Of a stretch of DNA of 64,000 bases, positions 9,105 to 17,143 are shown piece after piece; within the stretch, counting starts at the first letter, position 1, and the number at the start of each line of letters is the position of its first letter. The DNA is from an uncultured Ruminococcus sp. GTDB taxonomy: Bacteria; Bacillota; Clostridia; Oscillospirales; Ruminococcaceae. Both the position numbers and the translations under genes were made by a program. The notes under the pieces were generated by a model. It was not told the origin of the DNA. It did no database searches and worked only from the letters and a program-made list of their open reading frames with translations. The stretch covers positions 29,289 to 93,288 of the forward strand of contig CANQVK010000008.1 in the NCBI GenBank assembly GCA_947627275.1. Reading direction: 5' to 3'.

Positions 9105-9998
9105 TCATTTTTCCCATATTGCCGTTGAACCGCATGGCAGCGTCATTCCCGTTGATCTTACGGGCAGACCTATCTCGTCGAAGGTCACGCTTCCGCCGAA
9201 TCTGTCAGTCAGTACGCTTCCGAGGATATACCCCATAACAGACGGCGAAAGTCCCGTGGTATAGCTGTTTATCAGAAAAAACAGCGGATCGTCCGAAAGC
9301 GCTCCCGAACACAGCTTGACAAGGTCGTAAACGCAGTTCTCAAGCTTCCAGACCTCTCCGCCCGGACCTCTGCCATAGCTCGGGGGATCCATTACAACGG
9401 CATCGTATCTGCGTCCCCTGCGTATCTCACGAGCGATAAATTTTTCGCAATCGTCCACTATCCAACGGATAGGCTTATCGGAAAGCCCCGAAGCTGCGGC
9501 GTTTTCTCTTGCCCACTGTACCATGCCCTTTGAAGCGTCCACATGGCACACGGAAGCTCCGGCTTCGGCACAGGCAAGAGTAGCTCCGCCCGTGTAGGCG
9601 AAAAGGTTCAGCACGTTTATCTCACGCCCGGAACTGCGAATTTTTTCCGCCATGTAATCCCAGTTTACCGCCTGTTCGGGGAAAAGTCCCGTATGCTTGA
9701 AGCCTGTCGGCTTTATGTTAAAAGTGAGATTCCTGTAATTTACGGTCCAGCCGTCGGGAAGTCTCCTGCGGAACTCCCATTTTCCGCCGCCCTGATTTGA
9801 GCGGTGATAGTGACCGTCGGCTTTGAACCACAAGGGGTCGTTCCTTTCGGTTTTCCAGATTATCTGCGGATCGGGGCGGACAAGGCTTATATCGCCCCAC
9901 TTTTCAAGCTTTTCCCCGTCCGAGGTATCAATTATTCTGTAATCGTGCCAGTTTTCAGCGGTTCTCAAAGTTACAACATCCTTTTGATAAATCGACAT
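9105..9998 (-). CDS. Class I SAM-dependent methyltransferase (RlmI-like fold)
   Basis: This protein of up to 297 aa has the SAM-binding motif LNLFAYTGGATLACAEAGA (about 132-150), the acidic strand VCHVDASKG and a catalytic-type motif VMDPPSYGRG (about 210). These match the Methyltrans_SAM family that includes the 23S rRNA m5C methyltransferase RlmI, but the PUA domain of RlmI is absent. The substrate (rRNA or other RNA) is inferred. The ATG at 9998 has no clear Shine-Dalgarno; an in-frame TTG at about 9968 is preceded by AAAGGAT and could be the true start. Confidence 0.8.
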   Translation of the reverse strand: MSIYQKDVVTLRTAENWHDYRIIDTSDGEKLEKWGDISLVRPDPQIIWKTERNDPLWFKADGHYHRSNQGGGKWEFRRRLPDGWTVNYRNLTFNIKPTGFKHTGLFPEQAVNWDYMAEKIRSSGREINVLNLFAYTGGATLACAEAGASVCHVDASKGMVQWARENAAASGLSDKPIRWIVDDCEKFIAREIRRGRRYDAVVMDPPSYGRGPGGEVWKLENCVYDLVKLCSGALSDDPLFFLINSYTTGLSPSVMGYILGSVLTDRFGGSVTFDEIGLPVRSTGMTLPCGSTAIWEK

Positions 9999-10015
9999 TC
10001 GTCAATTTTTATTAT

Positions 10016-11140
10016 TTACTGTTTTTCCAGAAAAGCTTCAATACTGTCCGTACCGCCTGTGGATACGTAGGCATAGTATGCCAAAATCAGCGAAGCGTCC
10101 GAGGAATCTATTGTTCCGTCTTTGTCAAGGTCGGCAAGCTTTTTCACGCTTTCCGAAAAATTGCCGTTTTTTCCTGTGGAAAGCAGCGCGTACTCTGTCA
10201 GCACAAGCGATGCGTCGGAAGAATCCACCATGCCGTCGCCGTTGACGTCGCCGAGCATATCTTTTGTGGGAGCTTCGCCGAGGGAGACAAATTTTCTTTC
10301 GTATTTTTCGGCATACGCCTGCGCGGTCGAGTTGTCATAGCCGTAAATCGTGCCGTTATAAAAAACACGATCATTATCATAACCATTTGTAATTGTGTAA
10401 ATATCATCGTAAATTTTGCAATCGGGGTTGAGCATTGTAATTTCTTTCAGTTCTGCACAATGACAAAACGCATCCAACCCAATTCTTTCAACGCTGTCGG
10501 GTATAATAATTCCCGTCAGTCCTGCGCATTCATAAAAAGCGCTCTCGCTGATACTTACGACGCTGTCGGGAATAACAACATTACCCGAGCAGGTCGTGCC
10601 GTCAATCAAGATACCGTTTACGATAACAAGCGGATCGTCTGCCCTTTTGGATTCCAACCACGGAGTACCGATAAAGGCATTTTCTCCAATATCGGTAACG
10701 CTGTCGGGAATGACGATCTCTGTCAGGTTTGTGTCTTCAAATGCGTAACCTTCAATAATTGTAACACTGTCGGGTATGGTTATCTGCGTCAGTCTCGTAC
10801 ATCCGCAAAATGCACTATCTCCAATTCTTGTAACGCTGTCGGGTATGGTGACGCTCAGCAAAGCTTGACAGTCGCCAAATGCAAAAATCCTAATACCCGT
10901 AACAGGCAGTCCTTCAATTTCGGCAGGGATATCGATCGACATTACCCCTCTTTCACAGTCCGTGATCTCAATGTAGTCCCCATAATTTCTGTAAGTAAGA
11001 ACTCCATCTGTACCCTCTGTATAATCAGCCGCAGAAGCCGTGATCGCCTCACTATACGCAGTTTTTCCGCCAACAGACGGCAAAACAGTCCCCATAACGC
11101 AAACACACATAACGCCCGCAATAATTCTCCTGATATTCAT
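10016..11140 (-). CDS. Secreted BspA-type LRR protein with C-terminal dockerin
   Basis: This 374-aa exported protein has a signal peptide at 1-36. The LRR domain at about 45-250 is built of BspA/TpLRR units with the recurring core TIPDSVTRIGDSAFCGC. The type I dockerin at about 295-372 has two Ca-binding loops, GDVNGDGMVDSSDA and ADLDKDGTIDSSDA, each followed by a helix. The dockerin predicts docking to a cohesin on a scaffoldin. The LRR domain may bind a polysaccharide or a host surface; its ligand is unknown. GAGGGG precedes the ATG. Confidence 0.9.
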   Translation of the reverse strand: MNIRRIIAGVMCVCVMGTVLPSVGGKTAYSEAITASAADYTEGTDGVLTYRNYGDYIEITDCERGVMSIDIPAEIEGLPVTGIRIFAFGDCQALLSVTIPDSVTRIGDSAFCGCTRLTQITIPDSVTIIEGYAFEDTNLTEIVIPDSVTDIGENAFIGTPWLESKRADDPLVIVNGILIDGTTCSGNVVIPDSVVSISESAFYECAGLTGIIIPDSVERIGLDAFCHCAELKEITMLNPDCKIYDDIYTITNGYDNDRVFYNGTIYGYDNSTAQAYAEKYERKFVSLGEAPTKDMLGDVNGDGMVDSSDASLVLTEYALLSTGKNGNFSESVKKLADLDKDGTIDSSDASLILAYYAYVSTGGTDSIEAFLEKQ

Positions 11141-11184
11141 AATAACCCCTCATTTTCGATAAATAATTTTACAAACGCATCAGA

Positions 11185-12543
11185 TCAGTTATCAAAGGTA
11201 TAAAGTCTTTCTCTAATGGTTTCGGCAATATGGAGCGCCATTTTATTTATTGCGGAAAAGTCCCTGCCCTCAATGCGTATGCGGATAACAGGCTCTTTCC
11301 CTGTCTCACGGACGACAACACGTCCCTCGTCTCCGAGAATGCTCTCGAACTCGTCTATAACGCTTGTTATGGCACGGTCGTTTTTCCAGACCTCACGGTG
11401 CTTTTTCTCTATAGGCACATTTATCATTACCTGCGGAGACTTTTCTATGACCGACGCAAGTCCGCTCATTTTTCTGCCCGAAGCCTTCATAGCCTCCAGC
11501 AGACGTATTCCCGTAAGCTGACCGTCCGCCGAGGGCGCGTCGTCGGGAAAAATTATATGACCCGACGGGTCGCCGCCGATACTGAAACCGCATTCCAGCA
11601 TACGTCTCATCATGCTCCGCTCTCCCGTAGGGGCAGACGCCGTGCCTATCCCATTTTCACGGGCAAAACGCAGCAATCCGAGATTGTTCGCCTGCGTTAC
11701 AAGAATGGAATTGTTGCGGAGCGTTCCCTGCTCTCTCATATAGCCGGCACAGGCGGCGATTATCACGTCGCCGTCAACCAGCGAGCCTTCCTCATCGACT
11801 GCAAGACAGCGTTCGCCGCCGCCGTCAAAGGCTATACCGCATTGGCATTCGTTCTCCGTAACAAATGTCATCAGGGACTCTATTCTGGTACTTCCGCTTG
11901 AATTTATATTAAGTCCGTCGGGAGTATTCCCCATCATCACGACCTCTGCGCCGAGATCGGAAAAAATACGTTCAGCGGTCAGCGAGGCGCTGCCGTTTGC
12001 GCAGTCCACAGCCACTTTTATGCCGCTAAGATCGGCAGGAGCGATCTTTTTCAGGTGGTCTGTATACTCGTCAATAGCCGTTTCGCAGCGTATCACTCTG
12101 CCGTATCTTCTGCGCTGCTTAGGCTCAAGCTCATCGGGAGCGTCGAGAATAAGCCGTTCCATTTCCTCCTCACGGTCGTCCCCGAGACGGTAGCCGTATG
12201 AAGAAAACATCTTTATCCCGTTAAATTCAGCTCCAACGTGAGACGCTGTTATCATTATACCGCCGCAAGCTTCACGCTGCTTTATATGCCACGCAAGGGC
12301 TGGGACAGGAACCTCCCCCAGAAGCTCCGCATCAGCTCCTGCCGAGCAGATACCTGCGCAGAGAGCCGCTTCGATAGTATCGGACGAGCTGCGCATATCC
12401 TTTCCTATAAGTATTTTAGTACGTTTGTCCTTATGCGCCGCAAGTACTCTTGCAGCCGCACGTCCTATCTGCATGGCAAGTTCGCAGGTAAACTCCGTTA
12501 CCGCAAGTCCCCTCATGCCGTTTTTTCCGAATATTCGGCTCAT
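11185..12543 (-). CDS. Divergent phosphohexomutase (GlmM-like)
   Basis: This 452-aa protein has four-domain alpha-D-phosphohexomutase architecture and the start SRIFGKNGMRGLA. Three hallmark sites deviate from GlmM. The phosphoserine loop reads TASHVGAEFNGIK (Ser101), where GlmM has TASHNP. The metal loop is DGGGER (240-245) instead of DGDGDR, losing two of three acidic ligands. The phosphate-binding loop is RETGKEP instead of RxSGTEP. The sugar loop is GGDPSGH. Catalytic Ser and His remain. It could be a paralogue with altered substrate or metal use, or a non-enzymatic relative. It is not in the usual cdaA-ybbR-glmM context. Confidence 0.75.
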   Translation of the reverse strand: MSRIFGKNGMRGLAVTEFTCELAMQIGRAAARVLAAHKDKRTKILIGKDMRSSSDTIEAALCAGICSAGADAELLGEVPVPALAWHIKQREACGGIMITASHVGAEFNGIKMFSSYGYRLGDDREEEMERLILDAPDELEPKQRRRYGRVIRCETAIDEYTDHLKKIAPADLSGIKVAVDCANGSASLTAERIFSDLGAEVVMMGNTPDGLNINSSGSTRIESLMTFVTENECQCGIAFDGGGERCLAVDEEGSLVDGDVIIAACAGYMREQGTLRNNSILVTQANNLGLLRFARENGIGTASAPTGERSMMRRMLECGFSIGGDPSGHIIFPDDAPSADGQLTGIRLLEAMKASGRKMSGLASVIEKSPQVMINVPIEKKHREVWKNDRAITSVIDEFESILGDEGRVVVRETGKEPVIRIRIEGRDFSAINKMALHIAETIRERLYTFDN

Positions 12544-12561
12544 AGCCGTTTCACCTGCCTG

Positions 12562-13014
12562 TTACTTTATTTTATATATGGTAAGAACCCTGCAATTATC
12601 AAAGATTTTTTCAACCGAATCATAATACTTCTCTGTCGGACAGGTGTTGTATCTGTTGTAGACACGTATGCGTTCCCCCTCGTTCACGCAGAAAACGGTG
12701 TGTATCGAGGATAGAAACGGTTTTCCCGTCCATGAGGAAATAATGAAAGCCTTTGAAGCTTCCGCCGACTTTATCCGCATACAGTCAGCGCCGAAATGCT
12801 TCAAGGCTCTGCCGACACAGTAAACATTGCACCCGAAAAGTCCCAGCAATACGCAGTACCTTTGCATGTACCGAAGAACGTTCTCAACAGGGCTTTTTAT
12901 ACCGAGATATTCGAGCGCATTGCATACCGCAATGACCTCGCAACCGTTGAAGCTCATGGGGAAAAGTCCGTATCTGAGCTTAGAAACGTCCCCTAATGCC
13001 TGTCCGTTTATCAT
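12562..13014 (-). CDS. Small C39/papain-like cysteine peptidase-like protein
   Basis: This is a protein of about 150 aa with the motif FNGCEVIAVCNALEYLG (Cys25), resembling the catalytic Cys helix of C39-type peptidases. A later SSIHTVFCV (His105) fits the catalytic His strand. No signal peptide is seen. I chose ATG 13014 because GGAGAG lies five bases upstream; a GTG 15 codons earlier has no ribosome site. It ends 18 bp before the phosphohexomutase gene, so the two may be co-transcribed. Function is unknown and the fold assignment is tentative. Confidence 0.5.
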   Translation of the reverse strand: MINGQALGDVSKLRYGLFPMSFNGCEVIAVCNALEYLGIKSPVENVLRYMQRYCVLLGLFGCNVYCVGRALKHFGADCMRIKSAEASKAFIISSWTGKPFLSSIHTVFCVNEGERIRVYNRYNTCPTEKYYDSVEKIFDNCRVLTIYKIK

Positions 13015-13084
13015 ACCGCTCTCCAACTCTGCTTTTTCTGATAAGCTGCTATTCAACACGGAAATCTATTTTAAGGTTTACAGT

Positions 13085-13305
13085 AAATTTATACAGCGGA
13101 TATTGTTTCACTTTACTTTCTGCTAAAAAGGTAACTCTTAGTGTCCGTTTTCGTGAATTGGACTGTGGAAATCATGGAGACTAACAGCGTAATGCAGATC
13201 GGGGGATTTCTACAGTCCAATTCACGACAACAGAGATTCCAAAGGGGTCACCCCTTTGGCAGGGGGTACAGGGGGACGGCGTCCCCCTGCTTAAGCTTCC
13301 TGTCA
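13085..13305 (+). repeat. Family A palindromic repeat, copy 3
   Basis: The left part (TTGTTTCACTTTACTTTCTG) matches copy 1. The variable core is an imperfect palindrome (CGTGAATTGGACTGT at about 13151 paired with ACAGTCCAATTCACG at about 13212). The right part repeats the CCAAAGGGGTCACCCCTTTGG and C-rich stems. It fills the gap between the peptidase-like gene and ruvB; no gene is seen in it. Confidence 0.7.
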
Positions 13306-13332
13306 TAAACTTAAAATTAATTTTCATGCTAT

Positions 13333-14391
13333 TCAAAAAGTAAGCTGACCATCGTCCTTGGACGTACCCTGCTCGGGAGCTTTTATCCCGAGATGATCGT
13401 ATGCAAGGCGTGTGGCGACACGTCCCCTCGGGGTTCGTCCCAGAAAACCGAGCTGCATTAGAAAAGGCTCGCATATATCCTCAAGAGTTACCGATTCTTC
13501 GCCTATCGCCGCCGCAAGCGTTTCAAGACCCACAGGACCGCCGCCGTAACCCTTGATTATCATTGTGAGCATACGCCTGTCAAGGCTGTCAAGCCCCAGT
13601 CCGTCTATTTCAAGACGGCTCAGAGCTATCGAGGCAATCTCCTTTGTAATACAGCCGTTTCCCATAACGTCGGCAAAATCCCGCACACGCTTTAAAAGTC
13701 TGTTTGCGATTCGGGGCGTGCCTCTTGCACGTCCGGCAATTTCCTCAGCGCCGTCGCCCTCGCAGGGAATGCCGAGTATCATTGCGCTTCTGCGGATAAT
13801 ATCCGTAAGCTGCTCCTTGTTGTATAGCTCCAGACGTTCGATAACTCCGAATCTGTCTCTCAGAGGTGCGGAAAGCTGTCCTGCGCGCGTAGTCGCTCCG
13901 ATAAGCGTAAAGGGTTTCAGATCCATGCGTATCGACCGCGCGGACGGGCCTTTTCCTATGATTATATCAATTACCCTGTCCTCGAGAGCAGGATACAAAA
14001 GCTCCTCGACAGGACGTGAAAGGCGGTGTATCTCGTCAATGAAAAGCACATCGTTATCGTTAAGACCGGTCAGAAGCGAAACAAGGTCGCCGGGCTTTTC
14101 AATGGCAGGGCCTGTTGTGACACGGAGGTTCACTCCCAGTTCATGAGCGATTATTGAAGAAAGAGTGGTCTTTCCCAGACCGGGAGGTCCGTAAAGCAGA
14201 ACGTGGTCGAGAGGTTCTCCCCTGCCCTTTGCCGCCTTGATATATATGGCTATTTTCTCCTTGACCTTCTCCTGACCGATGTATTCATGAAGGCTTTGGG
14301 GGCGCAGGCTGACCTCGGCGTCCCCGTCCTCAACGGTATTCTCGGGAGAAACGACCCTCGGTGCAAATTCCATTTCTTCTGTGTGTATCAT
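13333..14391 (-). CDS. ruvB: Holliday junction branch migration ATPase RuvB
   Basis: This 352-aa AAA+ motor drives branch migration together with RuvA. The start of the core ([20 protein letters not shown]), Walker [10 protein letters not shown], Walker [13 protein letters not shown], sensor 1 [18 protein letters not shown] and the C-terminal winged helix ([18 protein letters not shown]) are all present. I chose ATG 14391 because GGGG lies just upstream; an in-frame TTG four codons earlier has no better site. The sseB-like gene is wedged between ruvB and ruvA. Confidence 0.96.
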   Translation of the reverse strand: MIHTEEMEFAPRVVSPENTVEDGDAEVSLRPQSLHEYIGQEKVKEKIAIYIKAAKGRGEPLDHVLLYGPPGLGKTTLSSIIAHELGVNLRVTTGPAIEKPGDLVSLLTGLNDNDVLFIDEIHRLSRPVEELLYPALEDRVIDIIIGKGPSARSIRMDLKPFTLIGATTRAGQLSAPLRDRFGVIERLELYNKEQLTDIIRRSAMILGIPCEGDGAEEIAGRARGTPRIANRLLKRVRDFADVMGNGCITKEIASIALSRLEIDGLGLDSLDRRMLTMIIKGYGGGPVGLETLAAAIGEESVTLEDICEPFLMQLGFLGRTPRGRVATRLAYDHLGIKAPEQGTSKDDGQLTF

Positions 14392-14424
14392 AAATGCCCC
14401 CAATGCTTCAACATATTTTACAAA

Positions 14425-15159
14425 TTATCTTTCAAAGTATCTCTTTTTTCTCACATAGAACGGGTCTACGGTAGCCGCCGCTTTTTTGCCCATATCCTGT
14501 TCGTATGTAATAAAGCAGAGGTGATCGCCTGCCTTCGAGTACTTCGCAAGATACTTTGACAGCGGTACGAACAGCTTTCTTGTGTTTCCCAGCATGTCGA
14601 TAACCATTAGCAGCTGCGGTTTCTCGCAGCCCTTTATCATTTCCATAATAAAGGCTCTGTCAACGTTTTCCTGCTTTGCAAGGAACTTTGACGCCGCCTT
14701 GGTAAGATGCCCCACCGATCTTTCACACGGACGGTAATTTATGATCTCCTCCTCATTGTAGGAGATCGCCTTTATTTTAAGATTACGGGCTATCATAAGG
14801 ATACTTTTTATCTCCTGCGAGGAAAATTCCTTGCCGTAGGAATTAGGATTAAGAACCGCCGACGTTGACTGTATAAGGTCAAACAAACGCAGGCAGTTTA
14901 TCTTGTAGTGTTCAACATAACGTTTTGCAAACTGCTGCAAGGCTCTGTGGCTGGTGAAAAAAGGAACAAAAACATCGCCGTGGGGATTTTTTATCGTTAT
15001 CAGCTCCAGTTGAATGCCGCCCTCCTCTCGTCCCCGTTCATACCTTACGGGATTTTTGCAGATTACGTAAACATCGCTTTTTATTAGCGTCTGCAAAAAA
15101 AGCGAACGTTTTGACGGATCTGTTACAGCCGCTTTCAGCAGCTCGTCAAGATTCATCAT
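14425..15159 (-). CDS. SseB-family protein
   Basis: This protein of about 244 aa has an N-terminal SseB-like domain: LDELLKAAVTDPSKRSLFLQTLIKSDVYV, then a beta-rich part with VFVPFFTSHRALQQFAKR and the conserved LNPNSYGKEFSSQEI. A second half (about 150-244) resembles the SseB C-terminal domain. SseB was named for enhanced serine sensitivity in E. coli; the molecular role is unknown. The double ATG at 15154-15159 follows AAAGGA. It lies 33 bp upstream of ruvB, so it is probably co-transcribed with it. Confidence 0.7.
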   Translation of the reverse strand: MMNLDELLKAAVTDPSKRSLFLQTLIKSDVYVICKNPVRYERGREEGGIQLELITIKNPHGDVFVPFFTSHRALQQFAKRYVEHYKINCLRLFDLIQSTSAVLNPNSYGKEFSSQEIKSILMIARNLKIKAISYNEEEIINYRPCERSVGHLTKAASKFLAKQENVDRAFIMEMIKGCEKPQLLMVIDMLGNTRKLFVPLSKYLAKYSKAGDHLCFITYEQDMGKKAAATVDPFYVRKKRYFER

Positions 15160-15235
15160 GAAAAATCGTCCTTTCCTATATATACCGGACTTTCTCATGT
15201 TCTGCAACTCCGTCCGGTAAATTTAAATTTAATAC

Positions 15236-15380
15236 AAAATAATTACTGTCTGCAACTTAACGATTTTTATTTCTTTGTAGGGACACGGCGCGCCGTGTCC
15301 TCGCTAAGGGAACGCACTCTCTTACAGGGCGCTGCCTTTGGAATCCCGATGTTAGTTTGCTTAAATTGTTGACAGTGGTT
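15236..15380. repeat. Family A-type element with inverted ends and GC palindrome
   Basis: The ends are ACTGTCTGCAACTTAACG (left) and the inverse of CTTAAATTGTTGACAGTGG (right). The interior has the palindrome GGACACGGCGCGCCGTGTCC and the module TTTGGAATCCCGATGTTAG. The latter is shared with the repeats at about 16690, 29130 and 55985. It occupies the gap between ruvA and the sseB-like gene and encodes nothing recognisable. Confidence 0.65.
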
Positions 15381-15389
15381 CAAAAATTA

Positions 15390-16001
15390 TTATTGCGACA
15401 TGATCCTCAGAGTTTCCTTTATAAGCTCCTGCGTATCGAGAGAGGGATCGAGCTTTCGGAGTATGGGAGCGATCTCTCCCTGAGAATAGCCAAGAACCTG
15501 CAAAGCCTCCAGAGCCTCTCCAACGGCGGAGCTTCCGCCGGCAGACGGCATGGGACTTCCGCTGCTTTCAAGGGTCATGGACTTGCCGCCCAACGCCTCC
15601 GAGGAGATCTTATCTTTAAGCTCCAGAACTATGCGCTGGGCTGTTTTTGCGCCGATCCCCTTGGTTCTTGTTATCGCCTTGCTGTCCCCCGAAGCCACGA
15701 TAAAGGCAAACTGCTCCGGCGTCATGTCGGAAAGTATGGACGTAGCCGCTTTCGGGCCTACGCCTGAAACGGAAATAAGCTGTTTGAAGCAGTTAAGCTC
15801 CTGCACATCTGCGAACCCGAAAAGCTCCGCGCTGTCGTCGCGAACGGCGAGATACGTATACAAAGTGACCTCGCTGCCCGTTTCGCCGAGCTTCGTGATC
15901 GTACTGTGCGAGGTCTTGCAGCCGTAGCCGACTCCGCCGCATTCCACGACGGCAAATCCGATTTCCTTAAGTATAAGCTTACCTCGCAAACTGTATATCA
16001 T
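15390..16001 (-). CDS. ruvA: Holliday junction DNA helicase subunit RuvA
   Basis: This 203-aa protein binds Holliday junctions as a tetramer. The N-terminal OB domain is visible (MIYSLRGKLILKEIGFAVVECGGVGYGC). Two helix-hairpin-helix motifs follow (LISVSGVGPKAA at about 78-89 and TKGIGAKTAQRI at about 113-124). The C-terminal domain (GEALEALQVLGYSQGEI) binds RuvB. It lies 16 bp downstream of ruvC, a classic ruvCA pair. Confidence 0.96.
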   Translation of the reverse strand: MIYSLRGKLILKEIGFAVVECGGVGYGCKTSHSTITKLGETGSEVTLYTYLAVRDDSAELFGFADVQELNCFKQLISVSGVGPKAATSILSDMTPEQFAFIVASGDSKAITRTKGIGAKTAQRIVLELKDKISSEALGGKSMTLESSGSPMPSAGGSSAVGEALEALQVLGYSQGEIAPILRKLDPSLDTQELIKETLRIMSQ

Positions 16002-16017
16002 GATTACCTCCGTATGG

Positions 16018-16506
16018 TCAATTGTCCCAGCGTGTAGTGTGACCGTGGCATATAGCTATAGCGAGAGCGTCGGCTGCGTCGTCGGGCTTGGGTATCTGAG
16101 AAAGGTTCAGAAGCTGACGGGTCATTTCCATGACCTGCTGCTTTTCCGCCTTCCCATAGCCGACTACCGCCGATTTTACCTGAAGCGGCGTATATTCAAA
16201 CACGGGAACGTCCCTGACCGCTGCGGAAAGAACCGTTATCCCTCTCGCCTGCGCAACGTCGATCGCGGTTTTCTGATTAGTGGTGAAAAATAGCTTTTCC
16301 ACCGCCATACAGTCGGGGCGGAACTTCTCAAATATAAACTCCATATCCGTGTGTATCGACCGAAGCCGCTGTGTAAACGGGGTGTGCGCTTCGGTAAGTA
16401 CCGCGCCGTATTCTATGGGCGAAAAACGCCGTCCGTCATAATCGACCACGCCGAAGCCCACGATAGCATAGCCGGGATCAATCCCCAGTATCCTTATTTT
16501 TTTCAT
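16018..16506 (-). CDS. ruvC: Crossover junction endodeoxyribonuclease RuvC
   Basis: This 162-aa protein resolves Holliday junctions. Acidic active-site residues sit in ILGIDPGYAIVGFG (first Asp), MAVEKLFFTTNQKTA (Glu) and PDDAADALAIAICHG (final Asp pair). The longer frame reaching 16611 would add 35 residues unlike any RuvC; ATG 16506 gives the family-standard start MKKIRILGIDPG and has an AGGT site eight bases before it. Confidence 0.95.
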   Translation of the reverse strand: MKKIRILGIDPGYAIVGFGVVDYDGRRFSPIEYGAVLTEAHTPFTQRLRSIHTDMEFIFEKFRPDCMAVEKLFFTTNQKTAIDVAQARGITVLSAAVRDVPVFEYTPLQVKSAVVGYGKAEKQQVMEMTRQLLNLSQIPKPDDAADALAIAICHGHTTRWDN

Positions 16507-16569
16507 TATTTTAACCTGACATCCGTGCCATCGCACACTTATCCATAATATTTCATAGTATTCCTTATT

Positions 16570-16599
16570 ATTATAACACAATTCCTCACCACTTTGCAA
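16570..16599 (-). promoter_or_regulatory. Probable promoter of ruvC-ruvA
   Basis: Reading on the minus strand, TTGCAA (16594-16599) is followed after 18 bp by TATAAT (16570-16575), about 65 bp upstream of ruvC. Both hexamers are near sigma-A consensus. Confidence 0.65.
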
Positions 16600-16675
16600 C
16601 ATTTTATTCATATAAATATCATATAAAAGCTATTGCTTTTTTTGTGAAAATTGCAGTCAATTTCTATAGGCAACC

Positions 16676-17030
16676 TGCCCTGCGCTGCCTTTGGAATCAC
16701 GTTGTTAGTTTGTTTTAACAGTCTTACCTTAAGGAGATTAATTACTTTAGTAGGGAACGCCCTCTCTTGCAGGGCGTTCCCTCTTTCAAAACAGTCCGAT
16801 GGACTGTTTTGAAATTCACCCTTTGCGGAGCGCTTAAACGCTTTGTGGGGCGTTGATTCTCACCTGTCGGCTCGGTCGGTGCTTCTGCTTCGCAGAGGTG
16901 TCCACTGGACACCCGCACCCCCACACCCCACCAGAGGCGCTGCCTCTGGACACCGCCAAAGGGACACCGTCCCTTTGGAATCCCACTGTTATTTTATTCT
17001 AACTTAGTTGGAACTCTGTCATTGTTTAAA
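16676..17030. repeat. Composite intergenic repeat block
   Basis: This is a mosaic of modules seen elsewhere: TTTGGAATCACGTTGTTAG (16697-16715, as at 15340 and 29130), the GGGAACGCCCTCTCTTGC hairpin, the AACAGTCCGATGGACTGTT palindrome and the CCAGAGGCGCTGCCTCTGG palindrome. The part from about 16795 to 16985 is nearly the reverse complement of 55995-56120. No protein with family features is encoded here. Confidence 0.65.
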
Positions 17031-17085
17031 CTACACAAATAATAAACGGCAAAAAAAACAATGTGTACAAATTTTTTGAAAGGTA

Positions 17086-17114
17086 TTGCAAATTCGGACG
17101 GGAAATGCTATAAT
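17086..17114 (+). promoter_or_regulatory. Promoter of the zinc-ribbon repeat protein gene
   Basis: TTGCAA (17086-17091), a 17-bp spacer and TATAAT (17109-17114) lie 30 bp before the start codon, followed by GGGAGGG as the ribosome site. Confidence 0.75.
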
Positions 17115-17143
17115 ATTTTTAAACGAATAAGGGAGGGCATTTC

